In this document: positions 51,842 through 62,450 of the stretch, piece after piece | Layout of the letters: each line of letters opens with the position of its first letter | Position numbering within the stretch: the stretch's first letter is position 1 | NCBI GenBank assembly: GCA_949987705.1 | Contig: OX465281.1 | Coordinates: 143,578,876-143,642,875 of the forward strand | From: Thereva unica | Taxonomy: Eukaryota; Arthropoda; Insecta; Diptera; Therevidae | Length of the DNA: 64,000 nucleotides | Reading direction: 5' to 3' | Notes under the pieces: model-generated | What the model was told of the DNA's origin: nothing | The model's input: the letters and a program-made list of their open reading frames with translations, nothing else | Database searches by the model: none | Translations under genes and position numbers: made by a program

Positions 51842-53465
51842 CTAGTTGGGATGCCGGTTACCGAAATTCGGTCACAAAAACAATAAATATATAAAATTCA
51901 CGATTCGATTTAAATATTTTTATTTCAAAAAAAAATTATTCGCAATGGCGAATTTTTAATTACTATGAAACATTTCCATTGTCGCTCCAGAGCATCTAAA
52001 ATTTCCCAGGATTTTTTTAATCGCATCCATGACGTCTTAAGACTAAACTCATCACGTATAGCAAGACGATAAGAAGCATATTGTAACATTGTTACTTTTG
52101 TACGTGGTAAGTTAGCACGTGAAGTAGAATGTAAACTGTGTGCTATATTGACATGCCAACCCCTATCACCATGTGGAAATAATAATGGATAAGCCAAAGG
52201 CTCCAAAGAAGGATCAAGAACAGAAAAAGAACGAATTTCATTTGTTGTTTTTGAAAAAACAATCATATTTCGTTTGAAAGGAGGCTCACCCTCATCGTTT
52301 TTGAAAATAGCAGCAACATCAGTTTGTACAGCATCATTGAAACGACGAATATCATCTTGGTTATTAACTTTTATGATCATAGAAACTTCAGCTGCAATAT
52401 TCTCAGGTCTTTGACAATATTCATGCATGGACCTGAATGAGTGAACAAAAGGATTAATCCGATCTAACTCCAAACCTATTTCACGCATAATATCAATATT
52501 ACATTCAATATTCGCATTTCTGTTCATTCTATGATTAGCAGCAGCATCTACATCATAGAAATACAACTGTGCGTAACATGGAGGTCGGCCATAGCCAGGA
52601 ATTAAGGAACCAGTTCGGTGATAGAAAATGTTATGGATTTTAAAATGGTAAATGCCATTTGCAGTGTCATTTGACAAATTACACTCAAAGCTAGTCATTG
52701 CAAAGGCAGCATTATACGAACGAATATTTGCAAAAAAAACTTTAGAACGATTTTTAATACCACTTTCATTCGAAGTTAATCCTTCAAAAAAATTATTGAA
52801 AAAGTAATTTTGAGAAAGTGGAGGTAGATTAACTTTGCCTTTATGACAACACAAAGAAAATGCCTCAGTATTACGTAAAGTTACTTCAGTCAGAAAATGT
52901 TTGGCACGACAAAAATGACAACTCATATTAAAAGAACCACACGAAAACGAATCAAAATTAACCGGAATAACATTCAAAGCACATTTAAAAGAATCAGTCA
53001 AAATTTCTAAAGGTGCAATGAATCAATTAATAAAGGCATTCGCCAAAAAACGAACGGCAGCCCCTTACACAATACAACTCAATAATACTATACACAAAAG
53101 AGTATAAAAAATGCACGCACAAAGTGACCGAGTTTTTTTATGTCAGTTATGCCGCCAAAAATCCACACAAACGCTTGTTTTTCTCTGTTTCTCATTCGCT
53201 TCACTGAAACGGCATTTGTGCCAATCGTAGGCTACTTAGCTCTACGTTGATGCTCACAAAAAATTCAAATTTTCCAACGGCTTTTTAAAATTCAAAAAAT
53301 TAAAATCGCTATAACTTTTTTATTCGTGAATCGATTTCGTTGAAATTCCTTATTACAAAACTATGCCATAAAAAGAACATTTTCTGAAAATTTAAACGAA
53401 ATCGGTCCACGAACAAAAAAGCCTTAGCGTGTACAAACTTTTTGTTTGCCTATTAATATATAAGA
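51842..53465 (-). mobile_element. Helitron, internally deleted, at an exact A|T site
   Basis: On the minus strand the element starts TCTTATATATT and ends CATCCCAACTAG, with a palindrome ACCGAAATTCGGT just upstream of the end. The flanks are A on the 5' side and T on the 3' side. The uninterrupted Helentron copy A (4330-4350) shows the empty site with no duplication. These are standard Helitron marks. At 1624 bp it retains only the start of the Rep-helicase protein. Confidence 0.92.
51925..53001 (-). pseudogene. Helitron Rep-helicase N-terminal domain, truncated
   Basis: 358 residues of the Helitron_like_N region. They include the Cys-rich start (CHFCRAKHF, LCCHKGKVNLPPL), the middle HKIHNIFYHRTGSLIPG-like segment, MHEYCQRPENIAAEV, and the closing block DPSLEPLAYPLLFPHGDRGW followed by YASYRLAIRDEF. 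The frame then ends in unrelated residues at FFKK/IIFF. The HUH and two-Tyr replication-initiator motifs and the whole helicase are missing, so this copy cannot mobilise itself. The stop at 51925 lies 83 bases before the Helitron 3' end. Confidence 0.88.
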
Positions 53466-53581
53466 TATTCTATATTGCCTATTGTTCATTTATTATTAAA
53501 ATATCCAATCATATATTCAACATCCATCATACTGGGAAGTTTATCGTGTGGACCGAAAGGGTCGAACCCACATCCCAACTA

Positions 53582-53761
53582 TTGTATTACTATTTTAAAA
53601 ACATTTTATAACTAATTTTCACTTGAAAATAAATCTAAATTTTTAATTTTAAAATTTATAGTTTTTGAATGTATTTATTACTGGGCGAAGATAAATCCCA
53701 TTATTGGCATATTTTTGGCATCTGCATCTGGCCGATGAACTAACACCATGAATGGGCCCAA
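53582..53761 (+). other. Right flank of the two-gene transposon between Helentron C and the hAT-like element
   Basis: AT-rich non-coding sequence with AATAAA near 53626. It ends in GAATGGGCCCAA, a motif related to the GGCCCATTA repeats at the transposon ends, and continues at 62994 beyond the hAT-like element. Confidence 0.55.
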
Positions 53762-54778
53762 GTTATCATCAGTGTTGGGCACATTCGACTAATTTTTCAA
53801 TCAGACTAATAATCATGGCTAAAACCAATCATGATTGAATCAATCATGATTAAATCAATCACTAATCAAGATTACATCGAGTAATCTTGGAGAAAATCTA
53901 ATCATCAGAATGATTATTGATTTAGTTCAGTCAATCTGTCGAAAAAAAAAAGAATTGCACAAAAAAAACCAGTCGGATGAAATGTAGGTGAGTCGTTAGG
54001 AAATGATGTAAGAAAGCTTACTTGGGCGTGGCCACCTGCTACCTCTGTGGGTTTTTGAAAAAACTCAAAAAAAAAACTCAAAAAAATTTTGAAATGCATT
54101 TTTCTCGAAAACTATGCATTCTACAGAAAAGTTTATTGGGAAAAAAATGTAGATGGCATCGTTATCTACAATTAATGTCATTGGTGCAATATTGTAAAAC
54201 AAAAAATGTGCGCAGTAGGTGGCGCTAAAGTGCCAAAAAAAGTGTTTTTCAACTTTTTCGCCCTTAAATTTTCATTTTTCAGCTACAATCTGAATGGAAA
54301 AATTTACAATTTTACAAATAACTTTTATATAAACATTTTTTTTATACAACTTACCGTTTCAGAGCTGCAGCTTGTGAAAGTATTAAAATTCCAATATTAC
54401 GCTTTCACAAAGTATAAAGACAAGCAAGGGGCAAATAAAAAATGTTTTTTTTTTCACTTGAAAAGTAATAATCTATATTATTTATAACAAATAAATCTTG
54501 GAAATAAGTATCAATATTAGACCTTTATAATACGTTTTCTTTAAATTTTTATATAAAATATTTCATTCAGTTGAATCAGTTGTGAATTATTTTTGTTACA
54601 AAATAATGAATTAAAAATGTTAACAGTTACAACGATTTTATTGATTTTTTGAGAAATTTGGATTTGATCAACGAAATAATTTTATTGATGTCGTAAATTT
54701 TATTGGTAAATACACTAATATTTCCTTTATAATGTACATAATTAAATCATAAGTGCTATTGCAGGAACAAGTCTAAAT

Positions 54779-55015
54779 TCATTTTTTGCGTGCACTGCGT
54801 AGTCTCTTCGCCGGTGGTTCTTGTTGTGGAGATTCACTTCTGTTGCTTTCCGTAGATGAACTTCCGCTGGATTGTCTATCACTTTGTTGATTGTTGTTTC
54901 CATTTGAAGATGGCCTTGAGTGAAAGTGTACTACCTGGGAGGGATAGTCTAACTCATCATCGTCAAGAAAATGATCATCCTCTACCTGGTGTTGCCGATA
55001 TTTCGCTTTAAACAC
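54779..55015 (-). CDS. Short acidic/Ser-rich frame ending in a basic tail, possible terminal exon
   Basis: 78 residues: an acidic patch (VEDDHFLDDDELDYP), a Ser/Asn/Gln-rich middle and a basic end (AKRLRSARKK) that resembles a nuclear localisation signal. Upstream on the same strand TTTTTCAG could be a splice acceptor, giving CYVFKAKYRQHQ before the annotated Met. No upstream exon is recognised. It may be a captured last exon or a chance frame. Confidence 0.3.
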   Translation of the reverse strand: MFKAKYRQHQVEDDHFLDDDELDYPSQVVHFHSRPSSNGNNNQQSDRQSSGSSSTESNRSESPQQEPPAKRLRSARKK

Positions 55016-55064
55016 ATAGCAACTGAAAAATGTGCGTTTCTTGAAGAATAGGGCAGCTGACTAA

Positions 55065-55219
55065 ACGCCCCCATACACGGTCAAATTGGCTGTACAACCA
55101 GATTTTCATCAAACCTATAAGCGCAATGTATTTTGATCGCCCGACCGGCCCACAATCGATAGTTTTGGTTGTACAACCGCACTTCGCTGTACAACCAATT
55201 GGACCGTGTATGGGGGCCT
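55065..55219. mobile_element. 155-bp Harbinger-like MITE
   Basis: The ends are ACGCCCCCATACACGGTC and, inverted, AGGCCCCCATACACGGTC. Similarity extends to about 32 bp with three mismatches, flanked by TAA (55062-55064 and 55220-55222). A TAA target duplication fits PIF/Harbinger. It lies in the spacer of the long inverted repeat. Confidence 0.7.
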
Positions 55220-55889
55220 TAAATCGGCCCTTTTGTTAAAACTATGCCAACACCGCCGGAGAAAGTCCCAATAGGACCGAGAAAATTACCGTTAGCACCA
55301 CTGCGCTGTTCACGCAGTGCTGTATTACACTATAACTTTGGAACGATAGGTTGTACGAAAAAATTTTTTGAATAAAAGTTGTTTGTATAATTGTAAGGAA
55401 CAATTTTTCCATTCAGATTGTAGCTGAAAAATGAAAATTTAAGGGCGAAAAAGTTGAAAAACACTTTTTTTGGCACTTTAGCGCCACCTACTGCGCACAT
55501 TTTTTGTTTTACAATATTGCACCAATGACATTAATTGTAGATAACGATGCCCTCTACATTTTTTTACCAATAAACTTTTCTGTAGAATGCATAGTTTTCG
55601 ATAAAAATGCATTTCAAAATTTTTTTCAGTTTTTTTTTGGAGTTTTTTCAAAAACCCACAGAGGTAGCAGGTGGCCACGCCCAAGTAAGCTTTCTTACAT
55701 CATTTCCTAACGACTCACCTACATTTCATCCGACTGGTTTTTTTTGTGCAATTCTTTTGACAGATTGACTGAACTAATTACGAAATCTAATCTTAATCAT
55801 GATTGAATGATTAACTTTTTAGTGATTAATATGAGCTTATTGTCTCCCTGAAATTTTTTCCAGTTTTTTTTAGTAAATTGCGGAGTAAT

Positions 55890-56310
55890 TTTGGCAATTT
55901 TGTTCCGATTGTACCGAAATTCAGTATGGGGGGTTTTAAGGGTTCTAAATAACGGATTGTGGTCAAAATTTTAAAATTGAAAATGGTGGAGGGGGTTTTG
56001 GTTAATGTGTTCCGATTGTACTGAAATTCAGTATGAGGGGCTTTAAGTTGGGGGGGGGGGGGTAAATGTGCTCCGATTGTACTGAAATTCAGTATGGGGG
56101 GGTTTTAGGGGTTCCAAATGACGGATTTGTGGTCGAAATTGTAAAATTCAAAATGGCGGACAAGTTTTGGCAAATGTGTTCCAATTGTACTGAAATTCAG
56201 TATGTGGGGGTTTGAAGGGTTCCAAATAACGAATTTGTGGTCAAAATATTAAAATTCAAAATGGCGGACTAGTTTTGGCAATCGTGCTCCGATTGTATTG
56301 AAATTCAATC
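55890..56310 (+). repeat. Minisatellite, ~106-bp unit, forward orientation
   Basis: Four to five partial units, recognised by the repeated CTGAAATTCAGTATG (itself partly palindromic) at about 55911, 56018, 56078, 56188 and 56294, with AAAATGGCGGA-type blocks between. One unit is shortened. A G run of about 12 lies at 56050-56061. Confidence 0.85.
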
Positions 56311-57757
56311 CAACATAAATTTGGAAGTCTCATTTTAATCGAGTTATTTCGTCTTTAAGGTTCAGAGACCGATTTCTGTTTAAATTACTTGAAGAAATGA
56401 AATTATTTCAGTTAAATCACTATAGGCTAGTCGGCAAGGCTTTTTTATGGCCATTTTGGCCTATAGACGAGATTATTATTGGAATCGATTCGTTTTAGGG
56501 TGTAGTTTAATACCTTAAGTTTGCCCACAATTTGTTTGACCCCATAACTTTTTAATTAACCTATTGTGAATAAAATCAGATTTTTTTACATTTCTTTTAA
56601 TATCTCCGTTCCTGATAACTTTTAGTATAACAAATGTATTGGTGAAGCTCTTCGCTATGAAATTATCTAAAAAATAAGGCCTGTTAGAAGTCCGTGGTGG
56701 TGTGTTCTTGCAAACAGGTTCCAAGATTTTCAATTCACGTGACCTTCACTATTTAATCGAAAAGTATTTAGTTAAGGGCTGAAAATTCTTATAGCTAGGA
56801 AAATTCTTATGGCCTGAAAGGGTTCTGCCATGATGGTGTTGTTTTTCGTGCCAAGTGACCCTATTTTTGAGGAATTATATTAACATATATATGCCGCAAT
56901 TATTTAGTTAAATCTTCCACGTGTTTACAATCTTACTCACTAATACATTCCATCGCTCATTTAGTGCTTAGAACCCTTTTCTTGTTTTACTTTTTTCTCA
57001 TCGACATAATGAATCAGAATTTTCTCTATACAGGGTGTATCCGTTATGTTTACAAAGTGACCGGCTGTGGATAGATCAATAAAAAACTTCTCAGGTATGA
57101 GGGTGGTGTGGAATCGTAACGAATTAGCCGCTACAGCGTTTTGAAATGAAATGCAGAGGTTTATGTATCACCTTGTATTTTTGTAACATTATGGCCTATT
57201 TTTATGAAAATGGTAGCAATATACGCAACGTACACAATTTTTACGCTACAGCCTTTAATTTTGAAGTTATAAGCAAATTTAATGCTAGAATTGGCTCTAT
57301 TTTATATTTTTTAGTACCTTTCCATCTGAGTTTATGTCGAAAAGTATCAAATAAGGCCAATTTTAACGTCAAAATTAACTTATAACTCGTAGCATTGTTC
57401 GGACTTTATTCACAGAGAACTGTCCAAGCTTTCCAAAAAAAAAAAATTAACTACGCATTTTTTTGGAGAAAAAAGTAGTTGAAGTTGAAATTTTAGTGAA
57501 AAAGTCCAAACTTATGACTTGTACGACTAATATCTCTGGAAGTTGATAGGGTGGAGAACCTTGACTTTGGCAGCATGAAATAGGTGGAAGTATCATTGCT
57601 AACTTATTCATGAAAATAAGTCCTAAGGTTTTAAAGGGGAAGTATGAATGGTATGGATGGATTCGTTACAAATTATATTTTAGTTAAATTTAGGAAAGAT
57701 TCTCATTTTAATCGAGATATTTCATCTCCAAGATTCAGAGACCCACTTGTGTTTAAA
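56311..57757. other. Unassigned, bounded by two similar ~65-bp blocks
   Basis: No coding is recognised. Two blocks, about 56332-56397 and 57699-57757, share CTCATTTTAATCGAG, TTCAGAGACC and TGTTTAAATT in direct orientation. They may be an old duplication. The RTE fragment begins directly after the second block. Confidence 0.5.
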
Positions 57758-58310
57758 TTCTTCTTCTTTGTCGGCTCTACAACCGGGATCCGGTCCTGGC
57801 CTCTCGCAACTGTCCTCTCCACCGGTCCCGATTCTGATCCGGTGTCATCCAGTTTGGCATCCCTAAGCTCTGAGCGTCCTGGTCTACACCACCCTTCCAA
57901 CGAAGGCTGGGTCTCCTTCGCTATCGCACCCCATAGGTCCTACCGCAGAGAACTTTACGAGCAGGCTCATTTTCACTCATACGAGCTAGTTGACCTGCCC
58001 ACCGCAGCCTACCGAGCTTTATTTTCTTTACAACACTCATATCACGAAAGCACTCGTAAATCTCGTCATTGTAGAGTCTCTGGAATCGTCCTTCCTCACA
58101 TACGAGAGCAAAATATCCTCCGAAGTGTTTTCCTCCCGAACACGGCTAAGAGGTTTGAGTGCTTTTTGCAAAGCACCCTCGTTTCAGATGCATATGTGAG
58201 TACAGCTAAGACCATCGTCTTATATAGTAAAAGTTTAGACGTTATAGTTAGATGCTTGGATTTAAGGAGCCTTGACAGACTATAGTAGGCTTTGTTGGCT
58301 TTTAGCAGTC
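57758..58310 (-). mobile_element. RTE LINE family 1, copy 4 (diverged 3' fragment)
   Basis: Same 3' end as copies 2 and 3: an AAG-repeat tail, then the reverse complement of the LRWAGHLARM region, ending where TTTAGCAGTC meets flanking satellite. It is more diverged than the other copies (for example several changes in the conserved C-terminal region), so it is older. The plus-strand frame covering it is antisense to the RT and not a gene. Confidence 0.85.
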
Positions 58311-59180
58311 ATGCGCCATTTTGAATTTTAATATTTTGGCCACACATCCGTCATTTGGAACCCCTAAAACCCCGATACTGAATTTCAGTACAATCGGAAC
58401 ACATTTGCCAAAACTCGTCCGCCATTTTGAATTTTAAAATTTTCACCACAAATCCGTCATTTGAAACGCTTAAAACCCCCCCATACTGAATTTCAGTACA
58501 ATCGGAACACATTTGCCAAAACTTGTCCGCCATTTTGAATTTTACAATTTCGACCACAAATCCGTCATTTGGAACCCCTAAAACCCCCCATACTAAATTT
58601 CAGTACAATCGGAACACATTTACCGAAACCCCCTCCACCATTTTCAATTTTAAAATTTTGACCACGAATCCGTTATTTAGAACCCTTAAAACCCCCATAC
58701 TGAATTTCAGTACAATGGGAACACATTTGCCAAAACTCGTCCGCCCTTTTGAATTTTACACTTTCGACCACAAATTCGTCATTTGGAACCCCTAAAACCC
58801 CCCATACTGAATTTCAGTTCAATCGGAACACATTTACCCCCCCCCCCAACTTAAAACCCCCCATACTGAATTTCAGTACAATCGGAACACATTTACCAAA
58901 ACCCCCTCCACCATTTTCAATTTTAAAATTTTAACCACAAATCCGTTATTTAGAACCCTTAAAACCCCCCCCATACTGAATTTCAGTACAATCGGAACAC
59001 ATTTGCCAAAACTTGTCCGCCATTTTGAATTTTAAAATTTTGACCACAAATCCGTCATTTGGAACCCTTAAAACCCCCCCATATGAATTTCAGTACAATC
59101 GGAACACATTTCCCAAAATTCGTCCGCCATTTCCCTCCCGACCTCCCGATACTGATATTCAATACAATGGGAGCACAATC
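58311..59180 (-). repeat. Minisatellite, ~106-bp unit, reverse orientation
   Basis: Eight or nine units of the same minisatellite as 55890-56310 but inverted, marked by CATACTGAATTTCAG at roughly 107-bp steps from about 58376. One step is only about 60 bp (58811 to 58871). Each unit has GCCATTTTGAATTTTA, ATCCGTCATTTGGAACCC and AATCGGAACACATTTGCC. A C run is at 58838-58847. Confidence 0.9.
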
Positions 59181-59182
59181 CA

Positions 59183-59282
59183 GGTTTAGAATAGATTTCA
59201 TAATCATTAATCCTCAATCATTATTGGTTTTAATCATGATTATTGGCCTGATTAAAAAATTAGTTGATTGTGCCCAACACTG
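59183..59282 (-). repeat. Extra copy of the hAT-like right terminus
   Basis: Ends in GTGCCCAACACTG and in reverse complement follows the left end at 53770 for about 50 bp, better than the outer right end at 62985 does. No GTTATCAT follows it. So 53770-59282 may be the original element, and the outer right end may come from a second, related copy. Confidence 0.7.
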
Positions 59283-59423
59283 ATACATAGTACATAATAC
59301 ATAGTTCATAGCAATATACATAATGCGTAGTACATGGTATATAATTTATGGTGCATAGTACATAATATTTAGTACGTAATACGTAATATGTACATAATAT
59401 ACCGTGTATAGATAATACATAGT
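59283..59423. repeat. TACATAGTACATAATA satellite, left part
   Basis: Irregular repeats of TACATAGTACATAATA-type words with many variants. It continues at 62225-62450 on the other side of the RTE LINE, which inserted into it. Confidence 0.8.
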
Positions 59424-59433
59424 ACATAATGCC

Positions 59434-62214
59434 TTCTTCTTCTTCTTTGATCCGGTAGCTGGCGGTCCGAGCGGGACGTCCCCGCAACGGATACGCTGCT
59501 GTCGGTGCCGCTGGGTCCCGAACTCTATTCACGATTCGCTTCCATTCTTCTCGGTTTATGGCGGTGTCTCGAGCCTCGGTAACTGATAATCGTTGATTCT
59601 TTAAGTCACCCTCGATATTCTTCAACCAGGTTTTCTTCGGTGCCGATCGCTGTATTCTCCAGTCTGCAGGACGGTCTCGCCAGAGAAGTTTACGTGGCAA
59701 GCGGTTATCATCCATTCGGCAAACATGTCCAAACCACCGTAGTCGACGTTTTTGCATTTCTTCTTCGATCAGTGTTTGCTGATCGCATCTTTGTCTGACA
59801 ACCTCATTTCGAAGGCGATCACGGAGTGAGACACGGAGGATCTGCCTCAAACATCGCATTTGGAAGACCTCGAGCTTCTTAACGTCCGGTTTGAGCAGTG
59901 TCCACGTTTCAGATCCATAAAGAAGAATCGGAAGAATCAACGTTCGGTAAAGACGTAGTTTTGTTTTGATGGAGATATTTGCTCGTTTCCATATGCACCA
60001 CTTGAGCGAGGCGAATGTTGCTGTTGCCTGGCCGATACGGCTGTGAACGTCGGCCGTCGATGCTACTTTCGTTTCCTCAACCAATGATCCCAAATATTTG
60101 AACCTTGGAACTTGTTCGATTTGGGCTCCATCGAGGTGAACACTGGCTCTTGATCCATCCGTTGTGAGCACTTTGGTCTTTTCCGCATTGATTTTTAACC
60201 CGTATGATTGGGCGATGCGGGAAATATCGTATAAGATGTCCGTTGCTTCGGCATCCGTGTCGGCGAAAACAGCGCTATCGTCGGCGAACATTAAGTCTGT
60301 TACGAAGTTTTTGTCGTCGTATTGAACTCCGAGTCGTCCATCGAATGCTTCACGCATAATCGCGTCGATCACAACGTTGAAGAGAAGTGGCGAAGCGACG
60401 TCTCCCTGTCGGACACCCGTCTGAATCGGGAACTCCTCGGATAAGTCGTTTCGAATACGAACGCTGCTGGTTGAGCCATCGTACGACGCTTGGAGAAGTT
60501 GGATGATTCTCAATGGCACGTGTTCGGTTACCAAGACTCTCCACAAGCTGTTCCAATCGATGCAATCGAAAGCGGATTTGAAATCGATGAAAACGACGAC
60601 AATTCGTTTGCCGCAACGAATTCTTTCTTCCATTAACTGACGGAGGGCGAATATTTGATCAATGCATCCTCGATGTGGTCTAAATCCCGCTTGTTCCTCC
60701 CGGCTCGTTTGCTCTCGATGTTTCTGTAGCCTCGATTGTATTATTTTCGTAAATACTTTACCGACGATCGAAAGAAGGCTAATACCGCGATAATTCTTGC
60801 ATTCCCGACTGTCGCCTTTCTTCAAAATTGGGACAACGATCGCTTTCTTCCATACCGAAGGGACACGATCCGAATGCCATATGTGTGTTATGAGGACATG
60901 AAGTCGTTGTGATAAGACATCACCTCCAGCTTTGATCATCTCGGCGGTTACTTGGTCTATTCCCGGCGCTTTTCCATTTTTCAGCGATTTTATTGCTGTC
61001 TTCACCTCGATAATTGTTGGTTCGGTATCGAGAGACTGATTCATCGGCTGTTCGATAATCGGTGGTTCGGGTGCTGGACCTTGCGGCGGATCGTGGTTAT
61101 ACAGCTGGTGGAAGAATGCTCTCCACCGCTCCAGGCGTTCATGGGCAGAAGTCACAAAAGTTCCATCCGATTTTTTGATGTTGTCGTTTGTTGATGTTGT
61201 TTTGCCGCCTAACCGGCGGATTGTCTGGTACAGCGTCCGGTACTCGTGCCTCGACGCCGCTTTTTCCATGTCGGCCGCAACGTTATTCCAGTACGCTTCT
61301 CGTTCCAATTTCATTTTCTGCCGAACTTCTTTGTTCAACCTTCGGTATTCCTCAAAGTCGACGTGTTTCATGCGCTTCCGCTGATCGACGAGGTCCAGAC
61401 AGCTGTCCGAGATCCATGGCTGCGTCCGTTTACGGATAGTTGGACACAACTCCATTGCGCACTCCACAATAGACTCCGACAATTGCCTTTCTTCTACATC
61501 GATATCGTCCGGTATTGCGAGCGCCGCGAATTTGTTGGATAATGCCATTTGAAACTCTCGCCCGATGGCCGGGTCCCGTAGGCACGCCCAATTTTTCTTG
61601 GCTGGTGGTGGCTCCGTTTTCTTCGCTCTTTGCAATCGCATCTGCAATTTCGCTCGAACAAGATAATGGTCCGATCCGCAATCGGGTCCACGCATTGCAC
61701 GTACGTCTTTAAGCGTCGATCGGAATCTTGTGTTGATCAAAACGTAGTCTAACATCGCCGAGTCTTTGCCGGATGGATTTCGCCAGGTGAGTTGGTGTTT
61801 GAGTGGATGGCGGAAAATGCTGTTGCCAACGATCAAGTTGTTTGACGATGCGAATGAAAGCAGGCGTAAGCCGTTGTCATTAATTACTCCGTGTCCGAAT
61901 TTGCCCATGGTTTCTTCCCAGCCGGTTCGATCTACTCCTGAATGTGCATTGAAATCCCCCGCGAGAATTATTAATTCGGTTTGAGGTATCATATCCAGCG
62001 TCTGTTGAAGCTGATCGTAAAATTCGTCCTTGTTCGTGTCCGTGCTGGTCTCGGTTGGCGCATAAACGGATATGATATGGGTCTTGATCGTTCCACTGAT
62101 GGTTATAACCGCCAAACGCTCGGATATCGGTTGGAATGCGATAACGCTGCTGGCAGCCCGTCGGTCGACCATAAAGCCGACGCCGGCCTCTCTTTTCTCA
62201 CCACCGGAATAGTA
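59434..62214 (-). mobile_element. RTE-type LINE, family 2, 5' truncated, TSD ACATAATGCC
   Basis: Flanked on both sides by ACATAATGCC (59424-59433 and 62215-62224), a 10-bp target duplication inside the satellite. It ends at 59434 with an AAG-repeat tail (ATCAAAGAAGAAGAA). The 5' end is cut within the endonuclease N-terminus, a normal outcome of incomplete target-primed reverse transcription. Apart from the truncation the coding frame is clean, so the copy is young. Confidence 0.93.
59434..62214 (-). pseudogene. RTE-type endonuclease-reverse transcriptase, N-terminally truncated, no own stop
   Basis: The frame is open from the 5' cut (YYSGGEKREAGVGFMV) through the endonuclease (VYAPTE, LAGDFNAHSG, GSDHYLVRAK) and RT (IPILKKGDSRECKNYRGISL, VFIDFKSAFDCI, GVRQGDVASPLLFN, LMFADDSAVFA), to a C-terminal region with LRWFGHVCRMD. 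There is no stop before the tail: codons run through ATCAAAGAAGAAGAAGGC (IKEEEEG) into the flanking satellite, adding about 50 residues up to the TAG at 59260. The endonuclease lacks its first ~40 residues. Motifs place it near RTE; the clade is not certain. Confidence 0.88.
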
Positions 62215-62224
62215 ACATAATGCC

Positions 62225-62450
62225 TAGTACATAGTACATAATAAATAGTACATAGAACATAGCTCAGAGTATATGGTACCTAATCATACCATCTACTACA
62301 TAGTACAAAATACAACAGAGCTATGTACTATATATTCATAATACCTAGTTCATCATACATATGTAGTACACAATACCTTGTACATAGTTTATAGGATACA
62401 GCACGTAGTACATACTGCATAATACATAGTTCATAACTCATACAATAAAA
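62225..62450. repeat. TACATAGTACATAATA satellite, right part
   Basis: Same irregular repeat as 59283-59423. It begins directly after the second copy of the LINE target duplication. Confidence 0.8.

Larger units (their letters stand above)
50921..53581 (+). mobile_element. Helentron-like non-autonomous element, copy C (interrupted by a Helitron)
   Basis: Starts AACTTCCCAGTAT, then a GT microsatellite (about 51037-51053) and five tandem units starting at 51081, 51227, 51373, 51519 and 51664, a period of 145-146 bp. After the Helitron (51842-53465) it resumes and ends with the inverse subterminal motif, the GGGTCGAACCC hairpin and CATCCCAACTA. It lies just past the poly(A) signal of the DUF4806-type gene. 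Confidence 0.82.
53927..55775. repeat. Long inverted repeat, ~400-bp arms almost identical
   Basis: Left arm about 53927-54325, right arm about 55372-55775, in reverse complement with only a handful of differences by eye (mainly A-run lengths). The arms contain GGCCACCTGCTACC and GTAGGTGGCGCTAAAG. The spacer is about 1.05 kb and holds a small Harbinger-like MITE and a short acidic/Ser-rich frame. A transcript across it would form a long hairpin. Confidence 0.88.

Noticed and set aside
57644..58285. A 213-residue plus-strand open frame
   Set aside because: It is antisense to the RTE C-terminal region. The same antisense shadow appears at 9894-10358 and 11404-11676.
55890..59180. Regularly spaced repeats that could suggest a CRISPR-like array
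   Set aside because: The units are about 106 bp and similar throughout, with no unique spacers, in a eukaryotic genome. They are a minisatellite.
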